64,000 nucleotides of DNA, taken from assembly GCF_018494035.1 (NCBI RefSeq), contig NZ_JABBFO010000002.1, forward strand, positions 310,001 through 374,000, given 5' to 3'. The notes beneath the pieces were generated by a model that made no database searches, had not been told where the DNA came from, and saw nothing but the letters and a program-made list of their open reading frames with translations. The stretch is from Rosenbergiella australiborealis. Its GTDB lineage: Bacteria > Pseudomonadota > Gammaproteobacteria > Enterobacterales > Enterobacteriaceae. Of this stretch, positions 38,463 through 48,524 are shown one piece after another (the stretch's first letter is position 1; the number at the start of each line of letters is the position of its first letter). Position numbers and translations under genes: made by a program.

Positions 38463-39057
38463 CCGTACTCACCAACATCAGCTGCATTTGTACTCGTGCA
38501 GCTCTAACATCACCACGCGTCGTCGTGTAAAGAACGTATTGTGCATTTAAATTACGAGCTAAACCAATGGCTTTACCACGAGAATTAAGGCTATCGTTGG
38601 GAGAAATACCCAAGGTTTTCTTAGCTTGCGCTAATTGGTCAGCCGTGACTAATGAAAATGTAGAGCCAGAGAGGGCTTGATTAAGCGCACTATTAGCATT
38701 GTCGGTTTGAATTGAACCATTGGTGCTGTTTTTAATCCGATCAACTAATAATACACTTCCCGCAGGGATCCCCTTAGTGTGTTCCATATTGGCCACTAAA
38801 GGTTGCAGCGTCGCGGCCCAGTCAATAGACGTCGTTTTCGGTACTTCCGGTACTGGCTGAGGCTGTGTCGTTGGCGCAGTTATCGGCGGTGGATTCTGTA
38901 TTGTTGGCGTTTTCTGTTCAGGGTGGTGGCTTAACGGTGGCGTCGTCGTTCCATTACCTTGTTCCACCGGTGCAGGTTTTTGCGATTGATTAAGCACACA
39001 CCCACTAAGCAGACAGGCAAAAAATAGCGAACTACTGTATTTCAAATATCTTGTCAT
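38422..39057 (-). CDS. lpoB: Penicillin-binding protein activator LpoB
   Basis: 211 residues from ATG 39057 (GAGGA upstream at 7 bases); an earlier in-frame ATG at 39102 is rejected because the lipoprotein signal must be N-terminal. Signal LFFACLLSGC with lipobox Cys20, then a Pro/Thr-rich disordered stretch (about 25-75) that spans the periplasm, and a TolB-N-like globular domain. LpoB from the outer membrane activates PBP1b. Part of the hinT-ycfL-lpoB-thiK-nagZ run. Confidence 0.93.
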   Translation of the reverse strand: MTRYLKYSSSLFFACLLSGCVLNQSQKPAPVEQGNGTTTPPLSHHPEQKTPTIQNPPPITAPTTQPQPVPEVPKTTSIDWAATLQPLVANMEHTKGIPAGSVLLVDRIKNSTNGSIQTDNANSALNQALSGSTFSLVTADQLAQAKKTLGISPNDSLNSRGKAIGLARNLNAQYVLYTTTRGDVRAARVQMQLMLVSTGEIIWTGSAKASY

Positions 39058-39067
39058 GGTAGCGTCC

Positions 39068-39433
39068 TCAGAGGGAAATATAGATACGAACCTGACGCGC
39101 ATTCACGCTGCCAGAAGAAGAAAGTAATTCACTCGAACTATGCGCGGGTATCGCGATTGATTGCGTCCTCGGAGAATAAGGGATAGCTAAGCCTTGCTGA
39201 TCATACCAAAAATAGCGGTAATGAATCGTGAGCGGGACATCTCGATCATTATAAACCCGTGTCGTTGCAGCAGGAGCTTGTTCGTCATTCATCACGGGGG
39301 CATCTGCAATGATCCCTGCCGATAAGACTTCTGGGCCCATCACTAATGGTTGTGAAATAGTAATCGCTGCCGGCTTACTGCTGCAGGAAACAGTACCGAT
39401 TGCCACAAGCAACGCCATACATAAAACACGCAT
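39068..39433 (-). CDS. ycfL: YcfL family lipoprotein
   Basis: 121 residues. Lipoprotein-like signal MRVLCMALLVAIGTVSC (Cys17), then a domain with TTRVYNDRDVPLTIHYRYFWYD, which resembles E. coli YcfL (NERQEPVTVHYRFYWYD). The function is unknown; it is conserved beside lpoB. The lipobox (GTVSC) is atypical, so lipidation is likely but not certain. Confidence 0.88.
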   Translation of the reverse strand: MRVLCMALLVAIGTVSCSSKPAAITISQPLVMGPEVLSAGIIADAPVMNDEQAPAATTRVYNDRDVPLTIHYRYFWYDQQGLAIPYSPRTQSIAIPAHSSSELLSSSGSVNARQVRIYISL

Positions 39434-39448
39434 AGTCCGTCCCTCGTT

Positions 39449-39799
39449 TTAGCGTGAAAGCATCGGCCCGAGAGGTTTTCCACCTAACAGGTGCATATGA
39501 ATATGGTACACCTCTTGGCCACCGTGTTGATTACAATTAATAATCAGTCGGTATCCATCATCAGCAATCCCTTCTTGCTGGGCAAGTTTAGCCGCAACGG
39601 TCATCATGCGGCCTAATGCTAATTCATGTTCAGGGGCTACATCATTCATGGTTGGAATAAGCACGTTAGGGATAATCAATATATGACTCGGCGCTTGAGG
39701 TGAAATATCACGAAATGCCGTCACCAGGTCGTCCTGATACAATTTTTGTGCTGGAATTTCATCGCGAATAATTTTACTGAAAATCGTTTCTTCTGCCAT
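39449..39799 (-). CDS. hinT: Purine nucleoside phosphoramidase HinT (HIT family)
   Basis: 116 residues with the histidine triad HIHMHLLGG (residues about 98-106), the N-terminal [15 protein letters not shown] and [16 protein letters not shown]. HinT hydrolyses adenosine 5'-monophosphoramidates. First gene of the minus-strand run toward nagZ. In E. coli fhuE and ptsG lie between this and the ycfH gene; here the gap is 46 bases. Confidence 0.95.
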   Translation of the reverse strand: MAEETIFSKIIRDEIPAQKLYQDDLVTAFRDISPQAPSHILIIPNVLIPTMNDVAPEHELALGRMMTVAAKLAQQEGIADDGYRLIINCNQHGGQEVYHIHMHLLGGKPLGPMLSR

Positions 39800-39845
39800 A
39801 TTAAATCATTCCTTTAATTATTCCCGTTGTTCACGGTCAGTCATC

Positions 39846-40646
39846 TTATGATAGAGCGAGTCGCTCGCCAGCAATATTAAATAATTTAGCAAAGTTTTCC
39901 GTTGTTTGCTCTGCAACCTGATCAACCGTTACCCCTTTCACCACCGCTAAGTATTCCGCGACGTCACGAGTATAGGCCGGTTGGTTCGCTTTACCACGGT
40001 AAGGAACCGGTGCGAGATAAGGCGAGTCGGTTTCGACAAGAATTCGATCAAGAGGGACGAAACGAGCAGCTTCACGGATTTGTTCAGCATTCTTAAAGGT
40101 CAAAATTCCTGAAAATGAGATATACATCCCAAGATCTAATAATTGCTTCGCCGTCTCGCGATCTTCGGTAAAACAGTGCAACACCCCCCCACAGCGATCA
40201 ACGTGCTCTTCAGCCAGTAACCGAACAGTATCTTCACGGGCATCGCGTGTATGCACAATGACGGGTTTATTGAGTTTACACGCCACTTGCAGATGTTCAC
40301 GAAAAGCCTGTTGCTGAATAGCCCAAAGCTCCGGTGTTTTATGATAAAAATAGTCGAGCCCAGTCTCACCGAGTGCCACCACCTTCGGGTCACTTGCCAG
40401 CTGGTGCAAACGCTCTACATCCCAATTATCATCAAGATTAAGAGGGTGAACCCCACATGACAGCGCAATTTGGTCAAAATCAGCTGTTAAGCGTTGTAGC
40501 GCCGGGAATTGACTCAGGGTTGTGGAGACAGCCAACATAAAGCGCACGTCACGCGCAGCCGCTTTCTCAATCACTTCCGCTAGGTTTTGATGCTCTTTTT
40601 CATAATCTAAGCCATCAACATGGCAATGCGAATCTACTAAAAACAT
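39846..40646 (-). CDS. ycfH: TatD-family metal-dependent hydrolase YcfH
   Basis: 266 residues of the amidohydrolase-like TatD family: metal site DSHCHVD at the N-terminus, GETGLDYF (Glu), VIVHTRDA, GVLHCFTE and VETDSPYLAP (Asp). Such enzymes act as Mg-dependent deoxyribonucleases or deacylases; the true substrate of YcfH is not settled. It follows holB after 22 bases, ending the pabC-mltG-tmk-holB operon as in E. coli. Confidence 0.93.
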   Translation of the reverse strand: MFLVDSHCHVDGLDYEKEHQNLAEVIEKAAARDVRFMLAVSTTLSQFPALQRLTADFDQIALSCGVHPLNLDDNWDVERLHQLASDPKVVALGETGLDYFYHKTPELWAIQQQAFREHLQVACKLNKPVIVHTRDAREDTVRLLAEEHVDRCGGVLHCFTEDRETAKQLLDLGMYISFSGILTFKNAEQIREAARFVPLDRILVETDSPYLAPVPYRGKANQPAYTRDVAEYLAVVKGVTVDQVAEQTTENFAKLFNIAGERLALS

Positions 40647-40668
40647 AATTATCTCGATAACAAAAAGA

Positions 40669-41646
40669 TTATTTTTGTAATGCCGTTTCCCAGACTAACA
40701 AGGCATCGCTGACCACAAGTTCAGCATTCACTTGCGGTGTCTGCGTTAACAAAGTGTGGCACTCTCGCCATTGCCTAAGTATTGCCTGTAAACTCAGTTC
40801 ATCCATAAGGGTGCTAAGATATTGACTGGCTGCCTGATTCTCTATGTGGGTAAGCCACGCAGCGCCGCCACGCTGTAATTTTAAGGCATCAAGTAAGTAA
40901 GCCATTAGCCAATAAATTTTTTCAGTGCATGCTTCACCCACCAATAATGGAAGGAGCAGCATCGGTTGCTGTGGTAACGCTGATTGTAATGCCTCAGCCA
41001 GTGCACTACGTTCCTGCCAACGTGGGGATTCGATGAATGCCAGCGCTTGTGCAGGCGCTCCCCCCGATAAGCGTAATGCCGTCTGTAATTCGGGCTGAGG
41101 AAGTGGATGCTCACGAGCTAACCATGCCAAGCCCTGTGCTTCATTCGGAGGAGTCAGCGTGACTTGTACACAACGGCTTCGTAATGTTGCGGGCAGTTGA
41201 CTAGCTTGTGGGGTACTAAACAGAAACCAACAATTCGCCGGCGGCTCTTCTACGGTTTTAAGCAATGCATTTACCGCAGATTCAGAAAGTTGCTGAGCAT
41301 TTTCAATCCAAATAACGCGTGCACCACCTTGTTGCGGTGAGTGCCAAATTTTTTCACAGGTTTCGCGTACCACATCAATCCCAATAATGTTTTTCCCTTT
41401 TTCTACTGCAAGGGGATACCAGTCAGGATGATTATCGGCCAACATAAGCTGACAGCCATGACAATGACCACAAGCCTTATGTTCCTGGGGCGTTTCACAC
41501 AGTAGCCACCGCGCAATCCCCCAGACCAATGCGTCAACCCCCATCCCTGCGTGCGCCTGTAACAACAGTGCGGGATGGGCGTGTCCAATCTGGTGCTGCT
41601 GGATAATTTGCTTATAGTACGGTGTCAGCCAGGGAAACCACTGCAT
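40669..41646 (-). CDS. holB: DNA polymerase III subunit delta'
   Basis: 325 residues from ATG 41646 ([14 protein letters not shown]), overlapping the tmk stop as TAATG. The AAA+ clamp-loader fold has a zinc module CGHCHGCQL and a degenerate P-loop (HAGMGVDAL), as expected for the ATP-nonbinding delta' subunit; SRC in LRSRC is the sensor/arginine-finger motif. It forms the clamp loader with HolA and DnaX. Confidence 0.93.
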   Translation of the reverse strand: MQWFPWLTPYYKQIIQQHQIGHAHPALLLQAHAGMGVDALVWGIARWLLCETPQEHKACGHCHGCQLMLADNHPDWYPLAVEKGKNIIGIDVVRETCEKIWHSPQQGGARVIWIENAQQLSESAVNALLKTVEEPPANCWFLFSTPQASQLPATLRSRCVQVTLTPPNEAQGLAWLAREHPLPQPELQTALRLSGGAPAQALAFIESPRWQERSALAEALQSALPQQPMLLLPLLVGEACTEKIYWLMAYLLDALKLQRGGAAWLTHIENQAASQYLSTLMDELSLQAILRQWRECHTLLTQTPQVNAELVVSDALLVWETALQK

Positions 41647-42299
41647 TACGGCTGTTCCTTGAGCCATTCACGCAAGCGCACCTTAACCGCCTGTTGAACC
41701 TGTTGCTGAGGCTGGGTTGCGTCAATAATTAAAATAGTCGGATCAGCAGCAGCCAGTTCGCGATAACGCTGATGGACTCGATGAAAAAAAGCTAATGATT
41801 CTTGTTCAATACGATCAAGCTCTCCGCGCTGACGCGCGCGAAGGAGTCCAATTTCTGGTGTCACATCAAGGTATAATGTCATATCCGGAGAAAAATCACC
41901 CAATACTGCCTGCTTGATTGTCATCATCGCCGTGCTATCTAACCCTCGCCCAGCGCCCTGATAAGCTTGTGAAGATAAATCGTGACGATCACCAATGACC
42001 CACGCACCTCTCGCTAACGCTGGTTTTATTACCGTCTCAACCAGTTGTACGCGTGCGGCATACAGAAGTAGTAGCTCGGCATTAGGGGTTATATTCTCCC
42101 CTTCTACGCCTTCTTTTACTAAATTCCGTAAGGCTTCGGCTAATGGCGTACCACCTGGCTCACGTGTAAAAACAATGTCAGTAATTCCCTGTGCATTCAG
42201 CTCTTCCACGACATGATGGCGAACGGATGTTTTGCCCGCCCCCTCTAGGCCCTCAATCACAATAAACTTACTTTTCACTGGTTTTTCGCTCACTTTCAA
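41646..42299 (-). CDS. tmk: Thymidylate kinase
   Basis: 217 residues. P-loop [12 protein letters not shown](H) motif [24 protein letters not shown], and lid region [14 protein letters not shown] (the E. coli-type kinase with lid basic residues). It converts dTMP to dTDP. The start shown overlaps mltG by 32 bases; a GTG at 42278 ([10 protein letters not shown], matching the E. coli N-terminus) is an equally good start. Confidence 0.95.
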   Translation of the reverse strand: MKVSEKPVKSKFIVIEGLEGAGKTSVRHHVVEELNAQGITDIVFTREPGGTPLAEALRNLVKEGVEGENITPNAELLLLYAARVQLVETVIKPALARGAWVIGDRHDLSSQAYQGAGRGLDSTAMMTIKQAVLGDFSPDMTLYLDVTPEIGLLRARQRGELDRIEQESLAFFHRVHQRYRELAAADPTILIIDATQPQQQVQQAVKVRLREWLKEQP

Positions 42300-43293
42300 C
42301 TTTACGCCATGCTTTTACAGCCTGATTATGATTAGCCAACGTTGAGGTAAAGGTATGTCCACCTTGACCGTTTGCAACGAAGTACAATAGGTCGCTCTTC
42401 TCAGGATGTGCCGCCGCTTCTAACGAGGCTCGACTTGGGATAGCAATTGGGCCTGGCGGAAGTGCAGGAATCACATAGGTATTGTAGGCAGTCGGCTTGA
42501 CTAAATCTTCTCGGGTAAGTGTCCCTTTGTAGTCACTGCCTAAACCGTAGATAACCGTCGGATCTGTTTGCAAACGCATCCCTTTGCGAAGGCGATTGAC
42601 AAACACCGAGGCGACTTTACCCCGCTCATCAGGTATCGCTGTCTCTTTTTCAATAATCGATGCCATAGTGACTAATTGATTGAGATCGTTATACGGTAAA
42701 TCGGGATCTCGATTCGCCCAAATTTTTTGTTGTAATTGCACCATACGGGTACGTGCTTGCTTCAATAAGCTAATATCTGTCCGTTTCGCGGTGTAATAAT
42801 AAGTATCCGGGTAAAATCCCCCCTCCAATTCGGAAGGCTGCATAGCGAGAGCTTTCGCCACGGTACTCAGTTGATCATCGCTTAACTGATGCGTTATCCA
42901 CGGTGCATCACGCAAGGTTTTCAGCCAATCTTCTATACGTTGACCTTCCACAAAACGGATCGGAAATTGTGCCTCTTTACCGCTTGCCAGCAACAGCAGT
43001 AATTGACGTACATTCATACCTGGCGTTAACCGATATGTGCCCGCCTTAAATTTTGCGAGATCAGGTTCAATTTTTAATAACCATCCAAACCACGGACTAC
43101 CCGGAACAATATGTTGTGATTCAAGTTGTTGCTCTAAGACAACGCGGCCTGCTCCAGCCGGTAGGGTATAGTAAGTTTCTTGTTGAATTAATAAGGGGTG
43201 TGCCGCAAAACGTTTGACCTGCCACAGACCTGTTGCCGCCAAAATCACACATAAGACTACCAAGCCAAAGAGGCCTTTACTTTTTTTCTGCAT
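42268..43293 (-). CDS. mltG: Endolytic murein transglycosylase MltG
   Basis: 341 residues: one N-terminal membrane helix (about 8-26), LysM-like subdomain, and the YceG catalytic domain with [21 protein letters not shown] (catalytic Glu about 218), [12 protein letters not shown] and TPYNTY-like [15 protein letters not shown]. It cleaves nascent glycan strands in the inner-membrane leaflet and helps set strand length. It lies three bases after pabC. Confidence 0.95.
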   Translation of the reverse strand: MQKKSKGLFGLVVLCVILAATGLWQVKRFAAHPLLIQQETYYTLPAGAGRVVLEQQLESQHIVPGSPWFGWLLKIEPDLAKFKAGTYRLTPGMNVRQLLLLLASGKEAQFPIRFVEGQRIEDWLKTLRDAPWITHQLSDDQLSTVAKALAMQPSELEGGFYPDTYYYTAKRTDISLLKQARTRMVQLQQKIWANRDPDLPYNDLNQLVTMASIIEKETAIPDERGKVASVFVNRLRKGMRLQTDPTVIYGLGSDYKGTLTREDLVKPTAYNTYVIPALPPGPIAIPSRASLEAAAHPEKSDLLYFVANGQGGHTFTSTLANHNQAVKAWRKVESERKTSEK

Positions 43294-43296
43294 AAC

Positions 43297-44106
43297 TTAA
43301 CTCGCAGTGAATCCTAATTGAATAAGGGTTGCCATTACGTTACCGGGTTGATACTGCCACTGGTCGATGCGGGTTACAGGAAGCACTGGCATTAATGCAT
43401 TACATATAATCACTTCATCAGCGTGCTCAAGCACTTCACGCGGCTGTGTGACCTCGCTGCAATGGTACCCTGCTGTGTGTAAGGCTTCAATAACTAACCC
43501 TTTCATTATGCCTTCCACACCGGCATTAACTAACGCTGGAGTATAGAGTCTGTTACCCCGACGCCAAATAATATTAGCTGCGCAGCATTCAACTATATTT
43601 TTCTGGTAATCAAGGACTAATGCCTCTTGGCCATGCTCAGCATCAAGATGTTGTTTGATCAACACCTGCTCGAGTCGATTTAAATGTTTTATCCCCGCGA
43701 GATTTGGATTCATCCCCAAATTCACTGGGCTGGTCACTAAAGACACGCCCTGCTGTTGCCAATCACGGTAATGGCTAGGATAAGGGGCTAAGGAAAGGAT
43801 GCGTTGCGTTGCGTTACAACCGAGAGAACTGTATCCGCGTCCCCCTACTCCTCTTGTTAAAATAATTTTAACCACTCCCGAGTCGGTATTCTTCACAAAG
43901 GTCTCAATTTCTTGCCTTAATAAAGACCATAACTCAAAGTGGATCCCTAAGCGCTGGCTATCTCTTTGTAATCGAGCAAGGTGTAGCGCCAGATGGCAGA
44001 CTTGGCCATTTTTGACCTGTGCTGTAGTAAAGCAGCCATCACCAAATTGTAGTCCTCTATCGAGACTAGAAAGCTGTATAGTGTAAACGCCATTGATTAA
44101 CTGCAT
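43297..44106 (-). CDS. pabC: Aminodeoxychorismate lyase
   Basis: 269 residues of the fold-type IV PLP enzymes. Catalytic Lys in GIKHLNRLEQVL (about residue 140), GLQFGDGCFTT at the start, and VVKIILTRGVGGRGY. It releases pyruvate from aminodeoxychorismate to give p-aminobenzoate for folate. It is separated from fabF by a strong terminator and begins the pabC-mltG-tmk-holB-ycfH operon. Confidence 0.94.
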   Translation of the reverse strand: MQLINGVYTIQLSSLDRGLQFGDGCFTTAQVKNGQVCHLALHLARLQRDSQRLGIHFELWSLLRQEIETFVKNTDSGVVKIILTRGVGGRGYSSLGCNATQRILSLAPYPSHYRDWQQQGVSLVTSPVNLGMNPNLAGIKHLNRLEQVLIKQHLDAEHGQEALVLDYQKNIVECCAANIIWRRGNRLYTPALVNAGVEGIMKGLVIEALHTAGYHCSEVTQPREVLEHADEVIICNALMPVLPVTRIDQWQYQPGNVMATLIQLGFTAS

Positions 44107-44127
44107 ACGTTACGCCCCATCTTTGGC

Positions 44128-44155
44128 AAAAAAAAAGCCCGTAAACGGGCTTTTT
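44128..44155. terminator. Bidirectional terminator between fabF and pabC
   Basis: AGCCCG-TAAA-CGGGCT flanked by nine A on the left and five T on the right functions in both directions; the minus strand (fabF) has the long T-run. Confidence 0.88.
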
Positions 44156-44169
44156 AAACTATTTACAAC

Positions 44170-45408
44170 TTAGACTTTACGGAAAATCAATGAGCCGTTA
44201 GTACCACCAAACCCAAAAGAGTTACACAACGCGTACTCTAATCCTGTCACTTGACGTGCAGTGTGGGGAACAAAATCTAAATCGCACCCTGCATCAGGAT
44301 TATCCAGATTCAAGGTCGGTGGAATCGCTTGGTCACGCAGAGCGAGAATCGAATAAATGGACTCTACCGCACCCGCTGCCCCTAATAAATGCCCCGTCAT
44401 CGACTTTGTCGAGCTGACCATTACCTTAGTTTCATGACCAAATACCGATTTAACCGCTTGACACTCTGCTAAATCACCCGCAGGCGTGGAGGTTCCATGG
44501 GCATTAATATAGCCAATATCACTCGCATTGAGCTTTGCATCGATCAATGCATTCTGCATTGATCGCGCGGCACCCTCACCATTTTCAGGCGGGGAGGTCA
44601 TGTGATAAGCATCACTGCTCATTCCAAAGCCAACGAGTTCAGCGTAAATTTTTGCACCACGGGCTTTTGCATGCTCATACTCTTCGAGAACCAGCACTCC
44701 CGCACCATCACCGAGTACAAACCCATCGCGATCTTTGTCCCAAGGGCGACTGGCCGCTTGCGGATTATCGTTTCGCGTTGAGAGTGCGCGTGCAGCCCCA
44801 AAGCCGCCTACTCCTAATGGTGTACTGCCCTTTTCTGCACCACCGGCAATCATCACGTCAGCGTCGTTATAAGCGATCATACGTGCAGCATGGCCAATGT
44901 TATGAACACCTGAAGTACATGCCGTTGCAATACAAATACTGGGGCCTTTTAGGCCATGCATAATGGTTAGGTGGCCTGCAACCATATTCACAATGGTGCT
45001 AGGAACAAAAAATGGACTGATTTTACGTGGTCCACCTTTGGCTAACGCTGCGTGGTTTTCTTCAATGAGACCTAGTCCACCAATCCCCGAACCAATCGCT
45101 GCACCAATACGATGGGCATTTTGCTCGGTTACTTCAATTCCAGAGTCTTGCAATGCTTGGACTCCCGCAACTACACCGTATTGAATAAACATATCCATTT
45201 TACGCTGTTCTTTACGCGAGATAATCTCATCACAATTAAAATCTTTCACTAATCCTGCAAAATGCGTTGCATAAGAACTAGTATCAAAATGGTCAATCAG
45301 GTTGATGCCGCTCTGACCGGCTAGGAGAGAATTCCAGGTAGACTCTACTGTATTGCCGACAGGAGACAACATGCCAAGACCAGTCACAACTACACGACGC
45401 TTAGACAC
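44170..45408 (-). CDS. fabF: 3-oxoacyl-ACP synthase II
   Basis: 412 residues, thiolase-fold condensing enzyme with Cys-His-His triad: [15 protein letters not shown] (Cys163), [11 protein letters not shown] (His), [15 protein letters not shown] (Lys/His). It elongates acyl-ACP, including cis-vaccenate formation and temperature control of membrane lipids in E. coli. Last gene of the fatty-acid cluster, after acpP and an attenuating hairpin. Confidence 0.96.
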   Translation of the reverse strand: MSKRRVVVTGLGMLSPVGNTVESTWNSLLAGQSGINLIDHFDTSSYATHFAGLVKDFNCDEIISRKEQRKMDMFIQYGVVAGVQALQDSGIEVTEQNAHRIGAAIGSGIGGLGLIEENHAALAKGGPRKISPFFVPSTIVNMVAGHLTIMHGLKGPSICIATACTSGVHNIGHAARMIAYNDADVMIAGGAEKGSTPLGVGGFGAARALSTRNDNPQAASRPWDKDRDGFVLGDGAGVLVLEEYEHAKARGAKIYAELVGFGMSSDAYHMTSPPENGEGAARSMQNALIDAKLNASDIGYINAHGTSTPAGDLAECQAVKSVFGHETKVMVSSTKSMTGHLLGAAGAVESIYSILALRDQAIPPTLNLDNPDAGCDLDFVPHTARQVTGLEYALCNSFGFGGTNGSLIFRKV

Positions 45409-45450
45409 GTTCGTCCTCCAGGGAGGGGAATAATTATTTTTCTTGGGACG

Positions 45451-45482
45451 GAATAAAACTCAGGCGGTCGAGTGACCGCCTG
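45451..45482 (-). terminator. Attenuator/terminator between acpP and fabF
   Basis: On the minus strand CAGGCGGTC-ACTC-GACCGCCTG is followed by AGTTTTATTCC. A partial terminator here would leave acpP highly expressed relative to fabF. Confidence 0.65.
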
Positions 45483-45492
45483 AAGGTGTTCA

Positions 45493-45729
45493 TTAGCCCT
45501 GATGGCTATTGATGTAATCGATCGCTGCCTGTACGGTAGTGATTTTCTCAGCTTCTTCGTCTGGAATCTCAGTATCAAACTCTTCTTCCAGAGCCATTAC
45601 AAGCTCAACGGTGTCAAGAGAATCAGCACCCAGGTCTTCTACGAAAGAAGCAGAGTTGATCACTTCATCTTCTTTAACACCCAGTTGCTCGGCAATGATT
45701 TTCTTAACGCGTTGTTCGATATCGCTCAT
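45493..45729 (-). CDS. acpP: Acyl carrier protein
   Basis: 78 residues, almost identical to E. coli AcpP in the core: [21 protein letters not shown], with Ser37 as the 4'-phosphopantetheine site. It carries acyl chains during fatty-acid and lipid A synthesis. It sits between fabG and fabF with its own likely promoter. Confidence 0.98.
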   Translation of the reverse strand: MSDIEQRVKKIIAEQLGVKEDEVINSASFVEDLGADSLDTVELVMALEEEFDTEIPDEEAEKITTVQAAIDYINSHQG

Positions 45730-45774
45730 ACTATTTAATTTCCTATCAAAACTCGCTAATGCGACGGTTTTCGT

Positions 45775-45802
45775 AGTTTATAAAATGTTTAAAAAGATGC
45801 AA
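45775..45802 (-). promoter_or_regulatory. Candidate acpP promoter
   Basis: On the minus strand TTGCAT (45802-45797), 16 bp and TAAACT (45780-45775) form a plausible sigma-70 promoter about 46 bp before the acpP ATG. Confidence 0.5.
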
Positions 45803-45825
45803 CTACTTCCCTGCTTTTCTGACCA

Positions 45826-45870
45826 CAAATTAGTATTTTTTGCACAAAAAATCGCAAAAATATTAATTTG
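45826..45870. repeat. Inverted repeat between fabG and acpP
   Basis: An 18-base arm (45826-45843, CAAATTAGTATTTTTTGC) pairs with 45854-45870 almost perfectly. It lies just after the fabG stop and upstream of the acpP promoter; it may act as a terminator, stabiliser or protein site. Confidence 0.6.
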
Positions 45871-45877
45871 CAGCAGA

Positions 45878-46612
45878 TCAGACCATGTACATCCCACCAT
45901 TAACGTGCAAAGTTTCACCAGTGATGTAACTTGCTTCGTCAGAGGCGAGGAAGGCCACAGCGTTAGCAACTTCCTGAGGCTCCCCTAAACGGGCAGCAGG
46001 AACTTCTGCCAAAATACCAGAGCGTTGATCTTCATTCAGTGCTCGCGTCATGTCAGTTTCAATGAAACCTGGTGCCACAACGTTCACAGTAATACCACGT
46101 GACGCAACTTCTCGCGCCAGTGATTTGCTAAAACCAATCAACCCCGCCTTTGCAGCAGCGTAGTTAGCTTGGCCCGCATTACCCATTGTTCCGACAACCG
46201 AACCAATGGTAATGATTCTTCCCATGCGTTTTTTCATCATGGCACGCAAGACTGCTTTTGATAGTTTAAAAACAGATGTCAGGTTCGTGTCAAGAATATC
46301 CTGCCACTCATCATCCTTCATGCGCATTAATAGGTTATCACGAGTTACGCCTGCATTATTAACTAAAATGTCAATTTCACCAAATTCTGTACGAATTTGT
46401 TGTAATAGCGCATCAATTGATGCCGCATCTGTGACATTCAAAACCAGTCCTTTGCCCTTATCCCCAAGGTAAGCACTGATAGCTTCAGCACCATTATCGC
46501 TGGTTGCAGTACCAATGACCGTAGCACCACCTGCCACTAATTTTTCAGCGATTGCGCGGCCAATACCACGACTGGCACCCGTAACGAGCGCGATTTTACC
46601 ATTGAAGTTCAT
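45878..46612 (-). CDS. fabG: 3-oxoacyl-ACP reductase
   Basis: 244 residues, short-chain dehydrogenase: TGASRGIG (NADPH), NNAGVTRD, the catalytic Ser/Tyr/Lys in GSVVGTMGNAGQANYAAAKAG, and C-terminal EVANAVAFLASDEASYITG. It performs the NADPH-dependent reduction of 3-oxoacyl-ACP. It lies 10 bases after fabD in the plsX-fabH-fabD-fabG operon. Confidence 0.97.
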   Translation of the reverse strand: MNFNGKIALVTGASRGIGRAIAEKLVAGGATVIGTATSDNGAEAISAYLGDKGKGLVLNVTDAASIDALLQQIRTEFGEIDILVNNAGVTRDNLLMRMKDDEWQDILDTNLTSVFKLSKAVLRAMMKKRMGRIITIGSVVGTMGNAGQANYAAAKAGLIGFSKSLAREVASRGITVNVVAPGFIETDMTRALNEDQRSGILAEVPAARLGEPQEVANAVAFLASDEASYITGETLHVNGGMYMV

Positions 46613-46622
46613 GTTTTTCCTC

Positions 46623-47555
46623 TTATTCTTTAATCAATGCTGCACTCAATGCAGCAGGATCGTTGATCGCTGACGCCGACAACGTATCAACGATTCGTTT
46701 TGTCAGTCCTGTCAATACTTTACCTGGGCCTACTTCCATTAACTGTGTCACGCCCTGCGCGGCAATATATTGCACACTCTCGGTCCAGCGAACCGGACTA
46801 TAAAGTTGACGGACAAGTGCTTCACGAATTGCTGTTGCATCCGTCTCGCATTTTACATCAACATTGTTCACCACTGCGATTTTTGGTTGATGAAAAGTGA
46901 TCTCACTCAAGGCCAACGCTAATTTTTCTGCTGCTGGCTTCATCAATGCACAATGCGAAGGTACGCTTACTGGAAGAGGTAATGCTCTTTTCGCCCCTGC
47001 CGCTTTACATGCAGCGCCAGCGCGTTCAACCGCTTCTTTGTTGCCCGCAATAACAACTTGTCCCGGGGAATTGAAGTTTACAGGGGAAACTACCTGTCCT
47101 TGTGCACTCTCTTCACAGGCTTGGCGAATGGCTGCATCATCAAGACCAATAATCGCCTGCATCGCACCAGTACCCTCTGGCACGGCTTCTTGCATCAATT
47201 TGCCACGCAGTTCAACTAAACGGATCGCGTCAGCAAAGCCAATCACACCCGCGCAAACTAACGCCGAGTATTCCCCTAAGCTGTGTCCTGCTAACAACGC
47301 AGGCTTTTCGCCACCTTGTTGCTCCCATAAACGGAATAGCGCGACAGATGCCGCGAGTAACGCAGGCTGGGTTTGCCAAGTCTTATTAAGTTCTTCAGCA
47401 GGGCCTTGCTGCACCAATTGCCAAAGGTCATAACCTAAGGCCTCTGATGCTTCAGCATAAGTGGCTGCGATAATCGGATACTCAGCGGCTAACTCCGCCA
47501 ACATACCTACCGTCTGTGAACCTTGACCCGGAAAAACAAAAGCAAAGTGTGTCAT
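46623..47555 (-). CDS. fabD: Malonyl-CoA:ACP transacylase
   Basis: 310 residues from ATG 47555 (MTHFAFVFPGQGSQ), with CAGG upstream; a TTG five codons earlier gives no family match. Nucleophile Ser92 in GHSLGEYSA, His in VSVPSHCALM, and GPGKVLTGL. It loads malonyl groups onto ACP. It is between fabH and fabG. Confidence 0.96.
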   Translation of the reverse strand: MTHFAFVFPGQGSQTVGMLAELAAEYPIIAATYAEASEALGYDLWQLVQQGPAEELNKTWQTQPALLAASVALFRLWEQQGGEKPALLAGHSLGEYSALVCAGVIGFADAIRLVELRGKLMQEAVPEGTGAMQAIIGLDDAAIRQACEESAQGQVVSPVNFNSPGQVVIAGNKEAVERAGAACKAAGAKRALPLPVSVPSHCALMKPAAEKLALALSEITFHQPKIAVVNNVDVKCETDATAIREALVRQLYSPVRWTESVQYIAAQGVTQLMEVGPGKVLTGLTKRIVDTLSASAINDPAALSAALIKE

Positions 47556-47570
47556 AAAGATACCTGTCAA

Positions 47571-48524
47571 TCAAAAACGAACCAGGGCAGAGCCCCAAGT
47601 GAAACCACCACCAAAGGCTTCTAATAAAATCAGTTGCCCCCGTTGAATTCGCCCATCACGCACGGCTTCATCCAGTGCAGTCGGCACAGATGCCGCAGAG
47701 GTATTACCGTGGCGGTCGAGGGTGACAACAACTTTGTCCATCCCCATCTGTAATTTTTTAGCTGTGGCGCTGATAATACGTAGATTGGCTTGGTGAGGCA
47801 CTAACCAATCCAGTTCAGAGCGATCGATCCCATTTGCTGACAATGTTTCTTCGACAATGTGGGCAAGTTCAGTAACCGCAACCTTAAACACTTCATTACC
47901 TGCCATCGTTAAATAGGAGGGCTGTTCTTGATGTGCGCGGTCTTGATAACTGAGGGATAGCAATTTTCCAAAATTACCGTCTGCATGCAAATGCGTTGAA
48001 ATAATTCCCGCACTCTCACTTTGTCCAAGTAACACTGCACCCGCACCGTCGCCAAATAAGATGACCGTTCCACGGTCTGCTGGGTCTAAAGTACGAGTTA
48101 ATGCATCAGATCCGATAACTAGTGCATGTTTAACCGCACCATTTTTAATATATTGATCAGCAACGCTTAACGCGTAGGTAAAGCCGGCACACGCCGCTGC
48201 TAAATCAAAAGCCGGACAATCTGCGATCGCTAACATCTGCTGGATCATACAGGCAGAGCTCGGAAAAGCGTGGCTGGAAGATGTCGTTGCAACGATAATT
48301 AAGCCGATATCGTTCTTATCAATACCCGCCATATCAATGGCTCTTTGTGCGGCATGGAAGCCCATGGTGGCAACATTTTCATCGACACCGGCAATACGAC
48401 GTTCACGGATACCGGTACGAGTGACAATCCATTCATCGGACGTGTCTACCATTTTTTCTAAATCGGCATTGGTGCGGATTTGCTCAGGTAGATAACTACC
48501 CGTACCCATAATTTTGCTAAACAT
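47571..48524 (-). CDS. fabH: 3-oxoacyl-ACP synthase III
   Basis: 317 residues. Catalytic triad Cys112 ([13 protein letters not shown]), His244 ([10 protein letters not shown]) and Asn274 ([10 protein letters not shown]). It condenses acetyl-CoA with malonyl-ACP to start fatty-acid synthesis. Its ATG follows the plsX stop directly (TAA-ATG), implying coupled translation. Confidence 0.97.
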   Translation of the reverse strand: MFSKIMGTGSYLPEQIRTNADLEKMVDTSDEWIVTRTGIRERRIAGVDENVATMGFHAAQRAIDMAGIDKNDIGLIIVATTSSSHAFPSSACMIQQMLAIADCPAFDLAAACAGFTYALSVADQYIKNGAVKHALVIGSDALTRTLDPADRGTVILFGDGAGAVLLGQSESAGIISTHLHADGNFGKLLSLSYQDRAHQEQPSYLTMAGNEVFKVAVTELAHIVEETLSANGIDRSELDWLVPHQANLRIISATAKKLQMGMDKVVVTLDRHGNTSAASVPTALDEAVRDGRIQRGQLILLEAFGGGFTWGSALVRF

